In this document: in pieces, positions 1 to 6,409 of the stretch
Layout of the letters: every line of letters starts with the position of its first letter
Numbering within the stretch: the stretch's first letter is position 1
Assembly: GCA_038234815.1 (NCBI GenBank)
Contig: JBBQSU010000050.1
Coordinates: 1 to 22,692, forward strand
Direction of reading: 5' to 3'
Length of the DNA stretch: 22,692 bases
From: JBBQSU01 sp038234815
GTDB lineage: Bacteria > Planctomycetota > Phycisphaerae > Tepidisphaerales > Tepidisphaeraceae
Program-made: the position numbers and the translations under genes
Notes under the pieces: model-generated
Database searches by the model: none
Told to the model about the DNA's origin: nothing
Seen by the model: the letters and a program-made list of their open reading frames with translations, nothing else

Positions 1-538
1 CCGGCACCACTGCGATTAAGAAAAACCACTGGAGGGGAATGTCGGGCCGAAGGAGAAAAACGCCGACGGCAATGAGCGGGCCGAGCATCGCCCCGGTGGT
101 ATCCATCGCCCGGTGCAAGCCGAAGGCCGTTCCGCGATACCTCGGCTCCGTCGAATCGGCAATCAGCGCGTCGCGCGCGCTCGTGCGGATGGATTTTCCC
201 ACGCGATCGCTGCTCCGACCCAGCAAATAGACCGGCCACCCGCCCACTAGCGCCGCCAGGCCCATCAGCGGCTTACTGATTGCAGAAAGTGAATACCCCA
301 GGACGATAAACGGCTTGCGCTTTCGGTATCGATCCGAAAAGGCCCCGGCCAGCCAGCGCAAAATGCTGCTGCCCCCTTCGGCAATCCCCTCGATCGTCCC
401 CAGCAGCGCTGGGGACGCCCCAAGTGTGCCCACCAGAAACAGCGGCATGATCGGATAGAGCATTTCCGACGCCACGTCGGTAAAAAAACTCACCCAACCC
501 AGCACCACCACGTTGCGCGTGATTCCGCGAAAGGCCAT
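1..538 (-). CDS. MFS transporter, N-terminal part (cut by window edge)
   Basis: Reading the minus strand from an ATG at 538 gives an open frame of 179 codons that runs off the left edge. It begins MAFRGITRNVVVLGWVSFFT and has alternating hydrophobic helices. The loop after the second helix (SDRYRKRKPF) matches the MFS motif-A region, and a later stretch (RSSDRVGKSIRTSARDALIA) matches the conserved cytoplasmic loop of a bacterial MFS subfamily. That stretch is followed by RGTAFGLHRAMDTTG, also typical of the subfamily. The start is well set: the sequence GGAGGT lies 5 nt upstream (544-549) and an in-frame TGA sits directly before the start. The substrate cannot be told; these proteins are usually annotated as generic drug or metabolite permeases in the inner membrane. 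It lies 103 bp downstream of atpD on the same strand and may share its transcript, but no functional link is evident. Confidence 0.85.
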   Translation of the reverse strand, partial: MAFRGITRNVVVLGWVSFFTDVASEMLYPIMPLFLVGTLGASPALLGTIEGIAEGGSSILRWLAGAFSDRYRKRKPFIVLGYSLSAISKPLMGLAALVGGWPVYLLGRSSDRVGKSIRTSARDALIADSTEPRYRGTAFGLHRAMDTTGAMLGPLIAVGVFLLRPDIPLQWFFLIAVVP

Positions 539-641
539 GCCTCACCTCCGACCACCTGCTTGTGTACGCGATGTGCGCCGGAGCATCCTCCTCCCCGGGC
601 CGCCTTGCAATCGGCTTCACCGCTGTCGCGGCGATACCCGC

Positions 642-2111
642 CTACTTCATCTCTTGGGCCTTGGTGCGCACTTCGTCGATATCACCGACATACAGGAACG
701 CCTGCTCAGGCAGATCGTCGGCCCTGCCCGAACAGATGTCATCAAAGCTGCGCAATGTGTCGGCCAGCTTCACATAGCTGCCCTTCTTGCCCGTGAACTG
801 CTCGGCGACATAGAACGGCTGGCTGAAGAACCGCTCGATCTTTCGCGCCCGGCTGACGATCAACTTGTCTTCTTCGCTCAGTTCGTCCACACCCAGGATG
901 GCGATGATGTCCTGAAGGTCGCGATAGCGCTGGAGCATCGTCTGCACCTTGCGGGCGATGCGGGCGTGTTCGTCACCCACGATATCGGCCGAAAGCGCGC
1001 GGCTGGCCGAGGCCAGGGGATCGACCGCGGGGTAAATCCCCTTGCTGGCGATGCCGCGTTCGAGATAGATGAAGGCATCCAGGTGCGCAAAAGCATTGGC
1101 CGGGGCCGGATCGGTCGGATCGTCTGCCGGCACATAGACCGCCTGCACCGACGTAATGGCCCCGCTCTTGGTGCTGGTGATGCGCTCCTGAAGTTCGCCC
1201 ATTTCCGTCGCCAGCGTCGGCTGATAACCCACAGCGCTGGGCATGCGTCCCAGCAACGCCGACACTTCGCTGCCGGCCTGCGTGAATCGGAAAATGTTGT
1301 CGATAAACAGCAGCGTGTCGGCCCCGCTTTCGTCGCGGAAATATTCGGCCATCGTCAAGGCGCTCAAGGCGACGCGCAGACGCGCGCCCGGCGGTTCGTT
1401 CATCTGACCGAATACCATCACCGTCTGGTCGATCACGTGCTTGCCGGTATTGCCGATCTTGGCTTCCTGCATTTCCAGCCAAAGGTCAGTCCCTTCGCGC
1501 GTGCGTTCACCCACACCGGCAAATACCGAATATCCGCCATGCTGTTGGGCGATACGGGCGATGAGTTCCTGAATAACGACGGTCTTGCCCAGTCCGGCAC
1601 CACCGAACAGCCCCGCCTTGCCACCTCTCAAGAACGGCGTGAGCAGGTCGATAACCTTGATGCCGGTCTCAAACACTTCGGCCTTGGGCACCAGATCGAC
1701 GAAATCCGGCGGCTCGCGGTGGATCGGCCGGCGCTCGGTTGCGCCGCACGGCCCGCGGTTGTCGATCGGCTGGCCCAGCAGATTGAACACGCGACCCAGG
1801 GTTTCCTTGCCCACCGGCACGGTTAAAGGCCCGCCGGTATCGCTCACCTTCATTCCGCGGCGAAGGCCGTCGGTTGATCCCAGGGCCACTGCCCGAATCT
1901 TCCCGCCACCTAAATGGCTGGCCACCTCGCCGGTCAACTCCATGTCATGGCTGAGTGTATCGGCCCCGCCCGTGCCTTCATCGCCTTGCACCAGCCCTGC
2001 GGTGTGGGCATGAACCTTGATGGCATTGTAAATCCGGGGGAGCTGGTCCTCAGGAAATTCCGCGTCGAAAGTCGATCCGATCACCTGAATAATGGTTCCG
2101 GTAGCCGCCAT
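642..2111 (-). CDS. atpD: F-type ATP synthase subunit beta
   Basis: A 489-residue protein, the usual length for the catalytic beta subunit of F1. It makes or hydrolyses ATP at the membrane-bound F1Fo complex. Visible hallmarks are the Walker A loop GGAGLGKT, VGERTREG with the catalytic glutamate region, the Walker B strand TLLFIDNIFRF, and the family signature around PAVDPLASASRAL. The loop has Leu where most beta subunits have Val (GGAGVGKT), a mild change. I start it at ATG 2111 (MAATGTIIQVIGS), which fits the family N-terminus and has AGAGGAAA upstream. A GTG at 2165 would add 18 unlikely residues. What is odd is the setting: no other F1Fo gene is adjacent, and the epsilon gene atpC, which normally follows, is absent. 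Either the operon is split in this lineage or this is a second copy. Confidence 0.96.
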   Translation of the reverse strand: MAATGTIIQVIGSTFDAEFPEDQLPRIYNAIKVHAHTAGLVQGDEGTGGADTLSHDMELTGEVASHLGGGKIRAVALGSTDGLRRGMKVSDTGGPLTVPVGKETLGRVFNLLGQPIDNRGPCGATERRPIHREPPDFVDLVPKAEVFETGIKVIDLLTPFLRGGKAGLFGGAGLGKTVVIQELIARIAQQHGGYSVFAGVGERTREGTDLWLEMQEAKIGNTGKHVIDQTVMVFGQMNEPPGARLRVALSALTMAEYFRDESGADTLLFIDNIFRFTQAGSEVSALLGRMPSAVGYQPTLATEMGELQERITSTKSGAITSVQAVYVPADDPTDPAPANAFAHLDAFIYLERGIASKGIYPAVDPLASASRALSADIVGDEHARIARKVQTMLQRYRDLQDIIAILGVDELSEEDKLIVSRARKIERFFSQPFYVAEQFTGKKGSYVKLADTLRSFDDICSGRADDLPEQAFLYVGDIDEVRTKAQEMK

Positions 2112-2190
2112 AAGATGGTTTCCTCTGCATGAAAGACCCCCGCGAGCATGAGATTCCACACCCACGGGCCGCTCCGAAAGCGGACCGGCG

Positions 2191-2218
2191 ATTGTACCGA
2201 TTAGCCTAACAGGGACAA
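2191..2218 (-). promoter_or_regulatory. Predicted sigma-70 promoter of atpD
   Basis: On the minus strand TTGTCC (2213-2218) and TACAAT (2191-2196) are separated by 16 bp. Transcription would start near 2184, giving a leader of about 73 nt before the atpD ATG. Close to the predicted start, 2168-2190 can form a short GC-rich hairpin with CCGCT/AGCGG arms. Supported by sequence match only. Confidence 0.5.
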
Positions 2219-2301
2219 GTCAGGCGGGTTGACTACCAACGTTGCAACGCGAAGAGCCGAACACGGCAAGGAAGCAAGAAGCGCGGTGCGCTTCGTCGCG
2301 G

Positions 2302-2330
2302 TTGTAAACTGCCAAGGGTAATGGGATAAT
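2302..2330 (+). promoter_or_regulatory. Predicted extended -10 promoter for the 2362 gene
   Basis: TTGTAA (2302-2307), a 17-bp spacer and GATAAT (2325-2330), with TG one base upstream of the -10 box, the extended -10 form. The predicted start is near 2337, about 25 nt before the ATG at 2362. A clear ribosome binding site (GAGGTG, 2351-2356) follows. Box match and leader length are both good, but this is sequence match only. Confidence 0.55.
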
Positions 2331-2361
2331 ATCATCCTCCTTTTTTTTATGAGGTGATTGG

Positions 2362-2700
2362 ATGACAACCGCGCCGACGCTGGAGTACGCCCCGCCTTTG
2401 CCAGACATCCGCTGGGGCTGGCTGATGGGGGTGTCGTTTGTGGGCGGCTTAGGGTCGGGATGTGCTTGGTTCGGGATCGGTGACGAGCTAGACAAATATT
2501 TGGACCAGAACGTCACGTGGTTCATCGCCCCGCTGGCGCTGCCGGTGCTGGTGGCAGCGGCGATGTGGCTGATGTCGCATCGCCCGCGACGGCAACGGTG
2601 GTCGATGGCGGCCGTGCTGATCGCGATGTTTGCGGCCGGCCATGCCTTGCCGTGGTCACTCTTCATGACGGCCTTATACTCGGGCTGGATCCACATGTGA
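2362..2700 (+). CDS. Small three-helix membrane protein, unknown function
   Basis: A 112-residue protein that I do not recognise. It starts at ATG 2362, with GAGGTG 5 nt upstream and a promoter-like sequence before that, so expression is plausible. After a short polar N-terminus there are three hydrophobic segments, roughly residues 18-40, 51-72 and 80-108. The second and third are joined by a basic loop (SHRPRRQRW), which suggests that loop faces the cytoplasm. There is no signal peptide, cysteine pair or catalytic motif. It stands alone between the divergent atpD and a repeat-rich tract, so its neighbours give no hint of a job. The longer open frame on the opposite strand has no start signal and is treated as a shadow. 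Confidence that it is a real gene is good; its function is unknown. Confidence 0.7.
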   Translation: MTTAPTLEYAPPLPDIRWGWLMGVSFVGGLGSGCAWFGIGDELDKYLDQNVTWFIAPLALPVLVAAAMWLMSHRPRRQRWSMAAVLIAMFAAGHALPWSLFMTALYSGWIHM

Positions 2701-2752
2701 CGAGTGAACAGACATTCAGGGGTCATTGTTTATTCTGTCCGTGTCGCCGAAG

Positions 2753-2770
2753 TGCCTGTTGCGGCAGGCA
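2753..2770. repeat. Hairpin TGCCTG / CAGGCA
   Basis: Perfect 6-bp arms around the loop TTGCGG, 53 bp after the stop of the small membrane protein gene. No T-run follows, so it is a weak terminator candidate at best. It is the first element of the repeat island. Confidence 0.45.
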
Positions 2771-2780
2771 AGTTCTGTCT

Positions 2781-2842
2781 GGCGGGCACCGCCCACCATC
2801 CTCCTGCGCAACATTAATATGCATCGGTGGGCAGTGCCCACC
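2781..2842. repeat. Pair of related 17-bp GGYGGGCA palindromes
   Basis: Two related 17-mers, 2781-2797 (GGCGGGCACCGCCCACC) and 2826-2842 (GGTGGGCAGTGCCCACC), match at 14 of 17 bases. The second is a perfect palindrome around a central G. They lie in the same orientation 45 bp apart. This is the form expected of a dispersed intergenic palindrome family; genome copy number cannot be judged here. Confidence 0.6.
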
Positions 2843-2932
2843 CTACCGAACTGACGCCGGAGTAGGGGTCAATGGAAATAGTTGGGCCGAAGCTGGGCAT
2901 CTCATCAGGTCGCGGGGTTCGGTTATTGAATA

Positions 2933-2955
2933 GCCGGGGCACGCGATGCCCGGGC
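2933..2955. repeat. Hairpin GCCGGGGCA / TGCCCGGGC
   Basis: Nine-base arms with one mismatch around the 5-nt loop CGCGA. It sits between the GGYGGGCA pair and the 32-bp palindrome, with no gene to serve as terminator nearby. Confidence 0.5.
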
Positions 2956-2989
2956 CTCTGCTGACTCGCGGGACGGGGTCGCGGGAAAG

Positions 2990-3021
2990 TGGTGCGCTTT
3001 TTGGCGCCAAAAAGCGCACCA
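2990..3021. repeat. Perfect 32-bp palindrome
   Basis: The half-site TGGTGCGCTTTTTGGC is followed immediately by its exact reverse complement, with no spacer. A zero-spacer palindrome this long is unlikely by chance and would extrude as a cruciform or form a long hairpin in RNA. It begins a block that continues through GACCCCTTT (3028-3036) to the hairpin at 3058-3083. It could be a repeat-element terminus or a dimeric protein site. Confidence 0.9.
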
Positions 3022-3057
3022 AGATTTGACCCCTTTGAAAAATTATTTAATTTTTTA

Positions 3058-3083
3058 TAAGTCCCGTAAAAAAAGAGGCTTAC
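3058..3083. repeat. TAAGTCCC...GAGGCTTAC hairpin, module copy 1
   Basis: Imperfect inverted repeat with arms TAAGTCCC and GAGGCTTA around an A-rich loop. It has the same size and TAAGT/CTTAC ends as 3543-3569, and lies 21 nt after a GACCCCTTT box, against 18 nt in the second copy. Confidence 0.5.
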
Positions 3084-3475
3084 CTGAATTTCGGGGCACT
3101 CCAAGTTGCGCGAAAAAGCGCCAATTCGCGCACCTTCGCGCGATTGCAGCCCTTAGGGTAGAGGACTGTAATTATGACCAATAGGCAATTGATTCTCTCG
3201 GCTGCTCCGTTACTCGTTCGACAAGCCGCCTGCGTTTGCGCCGCAGGATTATTGCCCGGCGTTGGATCTCCACCGGCGCGATCGTCCGGCGGAATCGAAC
3301 CTGCAGATAGGATGAGACAGACCGCGCCGAAGGTGGCCGGGATTTTCGCGGAGCTGCACTACGCGACGCGTCAATCGTCCGGCGAAGCGAGGCCCGCATT
3401 TTCCGTTTTGGCGCGATCGAACAAACCGGACCCGCACGTCAACGTTCTAGTCGCCCGCGGGCCCCGGAAGCCACA

Positions 3476-3527
3476 CCAAAGGGATCCAAAAGGGACCTCT
3501 TTGGGACCCCCTTTGGACCCCTTTTTT
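3476..3527. repeat. Degenerate tandem and inverted AAAGGG(R)TCC repeat
   Basis: Read on the minus strand it is a run of near-repeats of 10-12 nt: AAAGGGGTCC, AAAGGGGGTCCC, AAAGAGGTCCC, TTTTGGATCCC. Read as a fold, CCAAAAGGGACC (3486-3497 region) can pair with the CCCCCTTTGG arm ending at 3515. It ends in GGACCCCTTTTTT, which shares GACCCCTTT with 3028-3036. It opens module copy 2. Confidence 0.6.
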
Positions 3528-3542
3528 GCGAAGCGAAAAATC

Positions 3543-3569
3543 GTAAGTCATTATTGCGTAATCACTTAC
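3543..3569. repeat. GTAAGTCATTA / TAATCACTTAC hairpin, module copy 2
   Basis: Eleven-base arms with one mismatched position around the 5-nt loop TTGCG. It is preceded by an A-rich spacer after GACCCCTTT, as at 3058-3083. No T-run follows, so termination is not the obvious role. Confidence 0.65.
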
Positions 3570-3721
3570 AGATTTTCGGTCGGGCAGAATCACCTTATTG
3601 TATTTGCCGATCGATGTCCCGAGACTCGCGGGCGTGCGGTGGGCTGGGTTGGCTTAAGCCGGTCACGGGATTCGTGAGCCGCTGGCTCCTTTGTCCTTTC
3701 ATTACCTTTATATAGACTCCA

Positions 3722-4855
3722 ATGCTCATGCGTATCACATTCGTTTTAGCCGAGGCTGATTTGTCCGGAGGATGCCGGGTGATCTCGATCTACGCCCAGC
3801 GATTGCAATCAATGGGCCATAAGGTCACGGTGGTGTCGCGGCCCCCGCGTAAGCCGTCGCTGCGCGATCGCCTGCGGCACTGGGTCAAGGGCAAGCCGAT
3901 CCCCGGCAATCGCAAGGTATGGCCGAGTTATTTTGACGACATCGGCGTGCAGCACCACAAGATCGAATCGCACCGGCCGGTGGTGGCTAGCGACGTGCCC
4001 GATGCCGATGTGGTGATTGCGACCTGGTGGGAGACGGCGGAGTGGGTGAGCCACTTTCCACCGAGCAAAGGGGCCAAGGCGTACTTCCTGCAGCACCTTG
4101 AAACGCACCTTGGCATGGATGCAGCACGTGTAGAAGCCACCTGGCGACTGCCGTTTCATAAGATCGTCATCGCCGAGTGGCTGGCCAAAGTGTCGCGCGA
4201 GCGGTTCGGCGACGGGAACTATTCGCTGGTGCCCAACAGCGTCGATTTCGGGCAATTCAGCGCGCCCGTTCGCGCTAAGCAGCCGGTGCCGACGGTCGGC
4301 CTGATGTACTCGCTGATTCCATTCAAAGGAGTGGATATCAGTTTGAAGGCAGTGGAGTTGGCGCGCCAGCAGATGCCGGAGTTGAAGCTGGTAACATTTG
4401 GCAATCGCCCGTCAGGCCCGCCATTGCTGCTGCCCGCCGGCACGCAGCACACCGTGCAGCCGGCTCAGGATCGGATCAAGGACATTTACAGCGCCTGCGA
4501 CGTCTGGCTGGTCGCCAGCCGGTCGGAAGGGTTCGGGTTGCCGATCCTCGAAGCGATGGCCTGTCGCACGCCGGTGATCGCTACGCCCACCGGCGCGGCA
4601 CCGGAACTGCTGGCGCCCGGTGGCGGGGCCATCGTGCCGCTCGACGACGCGCCGGCAATGGCCGCTGCGATCGTTCGGATATTAAGACTATCGGACGCTG
4701 CTTGGCGCGGCCTATCCGATCAGGCGTATCAGACCGCGACCAGCTATAGCTGGGACGATGCGACGGGGCGTTTTCTGCAAGCGCTGACGCGAAGTATCGA
4801 AAAGTCGCAAGCGCGCTCGGGCGAACAAGCGGTCGCGCGACCGGATAAGGCTTAG
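3722..4855 (+). CDS. Glycosyltransferase family 4 (GT-B fold)
   Basis: A 377-residue GT4-type enzyme that transfers a sugar from a nucleotide-sugar donor in the cytoplasm, probably in surface polysaccharide assembly. The N-terminal Rossmann domain opens MRITFVLAEADLSGGCRVI, where the Gly-rich acceptor-side loop is visible. The C-terminal donor domain holds SRSEGFGLPILEAMACRTPV, which contains the E-x7-E motif of the family. The start is at ATG 3722 or at 3728 (MRITFV); neither has a Shine-Dalgarno sequence, and family alignment slightly favours 3728. The sequence before it is TTTATATAG, possibly a -10 box very near the start, but I find no good -35. Its last codon overlaps the stop of the converging GT87 gene (4852-4855). 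Donor and acceptor sugars cannot be told. Confidence 0.9.
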   Translation: MLMRITFVLAEADLSGGCRVISIYAQRLQSMGHKVTVVSRPPRKPSLRDRLRHWVKGKPIPGNRKVWPSYFDDIGVQHHKIESHRPVVASDVPDADVVIATWWETAEWVSHFPPSKGAKAYFLQHLETHLGMDAARVEATWRLPFHKIVIAEWLAKVSRERFGDGNYSLVPNSVDFGQFSAPVRAKQPVPTVGLMYSLIPFKGVDISLKAVELARQQMPELKLVTFGNRPSGPPLLLPAGTQHTVQPAQDRIKDIYSACDVWLVASRSEGFGLPILEAMACRTPVIATPTGAAPELLAPGGGAIVPLDDAPAMAAAIVRILRLSDAAWRGLSDQAYQTATSYSWDDATGRFLQALTRSIEKSQARSGEQAVARPDKA

Positions 4856-6246
4856 TTTGCCACTGGCGATCGCTCTTCGCTGGCTCGCTCGGCAAAGCAG
4901 AAAGCGAATATCGCTGCCAGGACTAGCCACACGGGCAACGGCAGCAGGATGAGCCGGGCTGTCGATCCGATTACAGGCAGATGAGCCAGATAGTCGGTGA
5001 AGATTTGGAGAGCGGCTGGATGGAGATACAGCACGAGGAGGACCATCACGGCCGTTACCCGGTACCAATGGCGCGGGCGTGGCGCGGTGGCCGGATCGAA
5101 AATCTGGCCGGCGCAATACACAAGAGGGAGCAGGAGAATCAGCGCGTCGGTCGTGCGATGATAGGTGAAAACCATGGTGAAGAGCGCGACGATACAGGCC
5201 GAGGCGGCGTCGGATAGCTTCCGGCCGATCACCTGCCACGCCACGAACGCGCCAACCAGTAGTGTAAGCGCGGCCTGAAACATGCGGAGAAACGACCGGT
5301 CGGTGACGCCAAAGCCGATCAGAAGGCGGTCGAAGCCGATGATGGTGGCTGCGTGGGGAGAACCAAGCGCGTCATTCATCTCTCCCGGTTTCGAGAGATT
5401 GCGGATGTTGGCCAGCATCTGGCCCAGGCGAGGCAGCAATTCGGCCGGCGGGCCACTTGCCAGGCACAACCCGACGACGACCAGGGTGGCGCTGGCCAAT
5501 AGTTTCCAGTCCTTTTTCACCAGAAAAAGGAGCATAAATGGCAAGGCAGTCTGGGGCTTCATCGCAGCCAATGATGCGATCAGCCCCGCGAGAAGCGGCC
5601 GACCGCGGCCCTTAAGATAGAGCGCGCCGAACACGGACATGGCGACAACGGCAGTCAGTTGGCCCAGCCCCAGCGTAAAGTGACTGGCCATCGACAAGAG
5701 CGCGCAGACGCAGAGCAACGCCAGATCCGCTCGCGGAATTGATTGAGTATCGCCCGATGAATTCTCGCGAATGAACTTCGCAGCCACGGGGACCAGCAGC
5801 AGCGTGAGCAGCGTAGTAAGGACCGTCCAGATTCTTAGTGATGTCTCAAACGGCGGAAGCGCCAGCAGCCCAAAGATCGGCACGCAATTGGGCGGGGACA
5901 GCATCGACTGCCCCTTGTTGACCGACCCGTCGCCATAAAGATAGGGATTTTCGCCGGCCAGCCAGGCTTTGCCGTCGTTCCAGAACTTCAGGTAATCGGC
6001 ACCCAGTGGCAGCGTCCAGGCGGCGACCGCGAATCCGAGCAGGGCAACGGCAACGGCAGTCCAGATCAGTCCGCGCGATGGCTTCCAGCCCAGCAGGCGC
6101 GCCAGGACGAACGCGAACGAGACGCTTGCCGGAACCAGGTACGCGATATCCGCTGAAGATCGGCTGGCGAGGCTTGGCATAGGGGCATGGTAAGGAAGGC
6201 GACGAAATTGGCCAGCCGATCGCGGGCGGTGGTCGTTTGAGGGCAT
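4852..6246 (-). CDS. GT87-family (DUF2029) integral membrane glycosyltransferase
   Basis: A polytopic membrane protein of 464 residues from ATG 6246. The loop after the second helix reads GADYLKFWNDGKAWLAGENP, which fits the GT87 consensus: an acidic residue, a Y/FW pair and G-NPY. Further on, SPPNCVPIFGLLALPP and AAMKPQTALPFMLLFL are also characteristic. About ten hydrophobic segments follow. The family uses polyprenyl-phosphate sugars, for example polyprenyl-phosphomannose, to mannosylate lipids or glycans on the outer face of the membrane; the specificity here is not known. A GTG at 6273 or ATG at 6180 are alternative starts, and none has a strong ribosome site. It converges on the GT4 gene with a shared stop region and diverges from the surface protein gene, with 163 bp between the two starts. 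Confidence 0.88.
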   Translation of the reverse strand: MPSNDHRPRSAGQFRRLPYHAPMPSLASRSSADIAYLVPASVSFAFVLARLLGWKPSRGLIWTAVAVALLGFAVAAWTLPLGADYLKFWNDGKAWLAGENPYLYGDGSVNKGQSMLSPPNCVPIFGLLALPPFETSLRIWTVLTTLLTLLLVPVAAKFIRENSSGDTQSIPRADLALLCVCALLSMASHFTLGLGQLTAVVAMSVFGALYLKGRGRPLLAGLIASLAAMKPQTALPFMLLFLVKKDWKLLASATLVVVGLCLASGPPAELLPRLGQMLANIRNLSKPGEMNDALGSPHAATIIGFDRLLIGFGVTDRSFLRMFQAALTLLVGAFVAWQVIGRKLSDAASACIVALFTMVFTYHRTTDALILLLPLVYCAGQIFDPATAPRPRHWYRVTAVMVLLVLYLHPAALQIFTDYLAHLPVIGSTARLILLPLPVWLVLAAIFAFCFAERASEERSPVAN

Positions 6247-6409
6247 CGTGATGGGCCGACCGAATAGCAGCACTGGTATGCGAATGCTTACCGGACGTGA
6301 AGATTTTCCGTCGGCGAGAGTTGTGCGATCCCGACGGGCGCATGAGGCAATAAAATTCTGTCTATCAGGTCAAGTAGGACCGATTCACGGTGGTTTTCCC
6401 TCCGATTCC

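Larger units (their letters stand above)
2701..3721. other. Gene-free repeat island (about 1 kb)
   Basis: No credible coding region is seen here. The stretch instead carries a series of hairpin-forming elements: 2753-2770, 2781-2842, 2933-2955, 2990-3021, 3058-3083, 3476-3527 and 3543-3569. Base composition changes sharply, with an AT-rich patch near 3038-3072 in an otherwise GC-rich window. Two blocks, 2990-3083 and 3476-3569, share the same order of parts: a large inverted repeat, GACCCCTTT, an A-rich spacer, and a TAAGT...CTTAC hairpin. The 390 bp between them (3084-3475) show nothing I can name. The layout resembles the REP/BIME-like intergenic repeats that RAYT transposases spread in other bacteria, but that link is inference and no transposase lies in the window. 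Confidence 0.7.

Noticed and set aside
513..1826. Plus-strand open frame of 437 codons opposite atpD
   Set aside because: It is antisense to a clear atpD and is a by-product of high GC content. The protein is rich in His and Arg with no recognisable domain.
3285..3305. tRNA-like T-arm motif (minus strand GGTTCGATTCC)
   Set aside because: The 11-nt match is not flanked by a T-stem that pairs well, nor by an anticodon arm, acceptor stem or CCA. It may be chance, or at most a tiny remnant.
3174..3677. Plus-strand open frame of 167 codons inside the repeat island
   Set aside because: It runs across the inverted repeats and hairpins of module copy 2, has no ribosome site, and shows no domain or amino-acid pattern. 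Other frames are also open there.
4852..4855. Overlapping stop codons of GT4 and GT87 genes
   Set aside because: Convergent stops sharing a few bases are common in compact genomes and need no special explanation.
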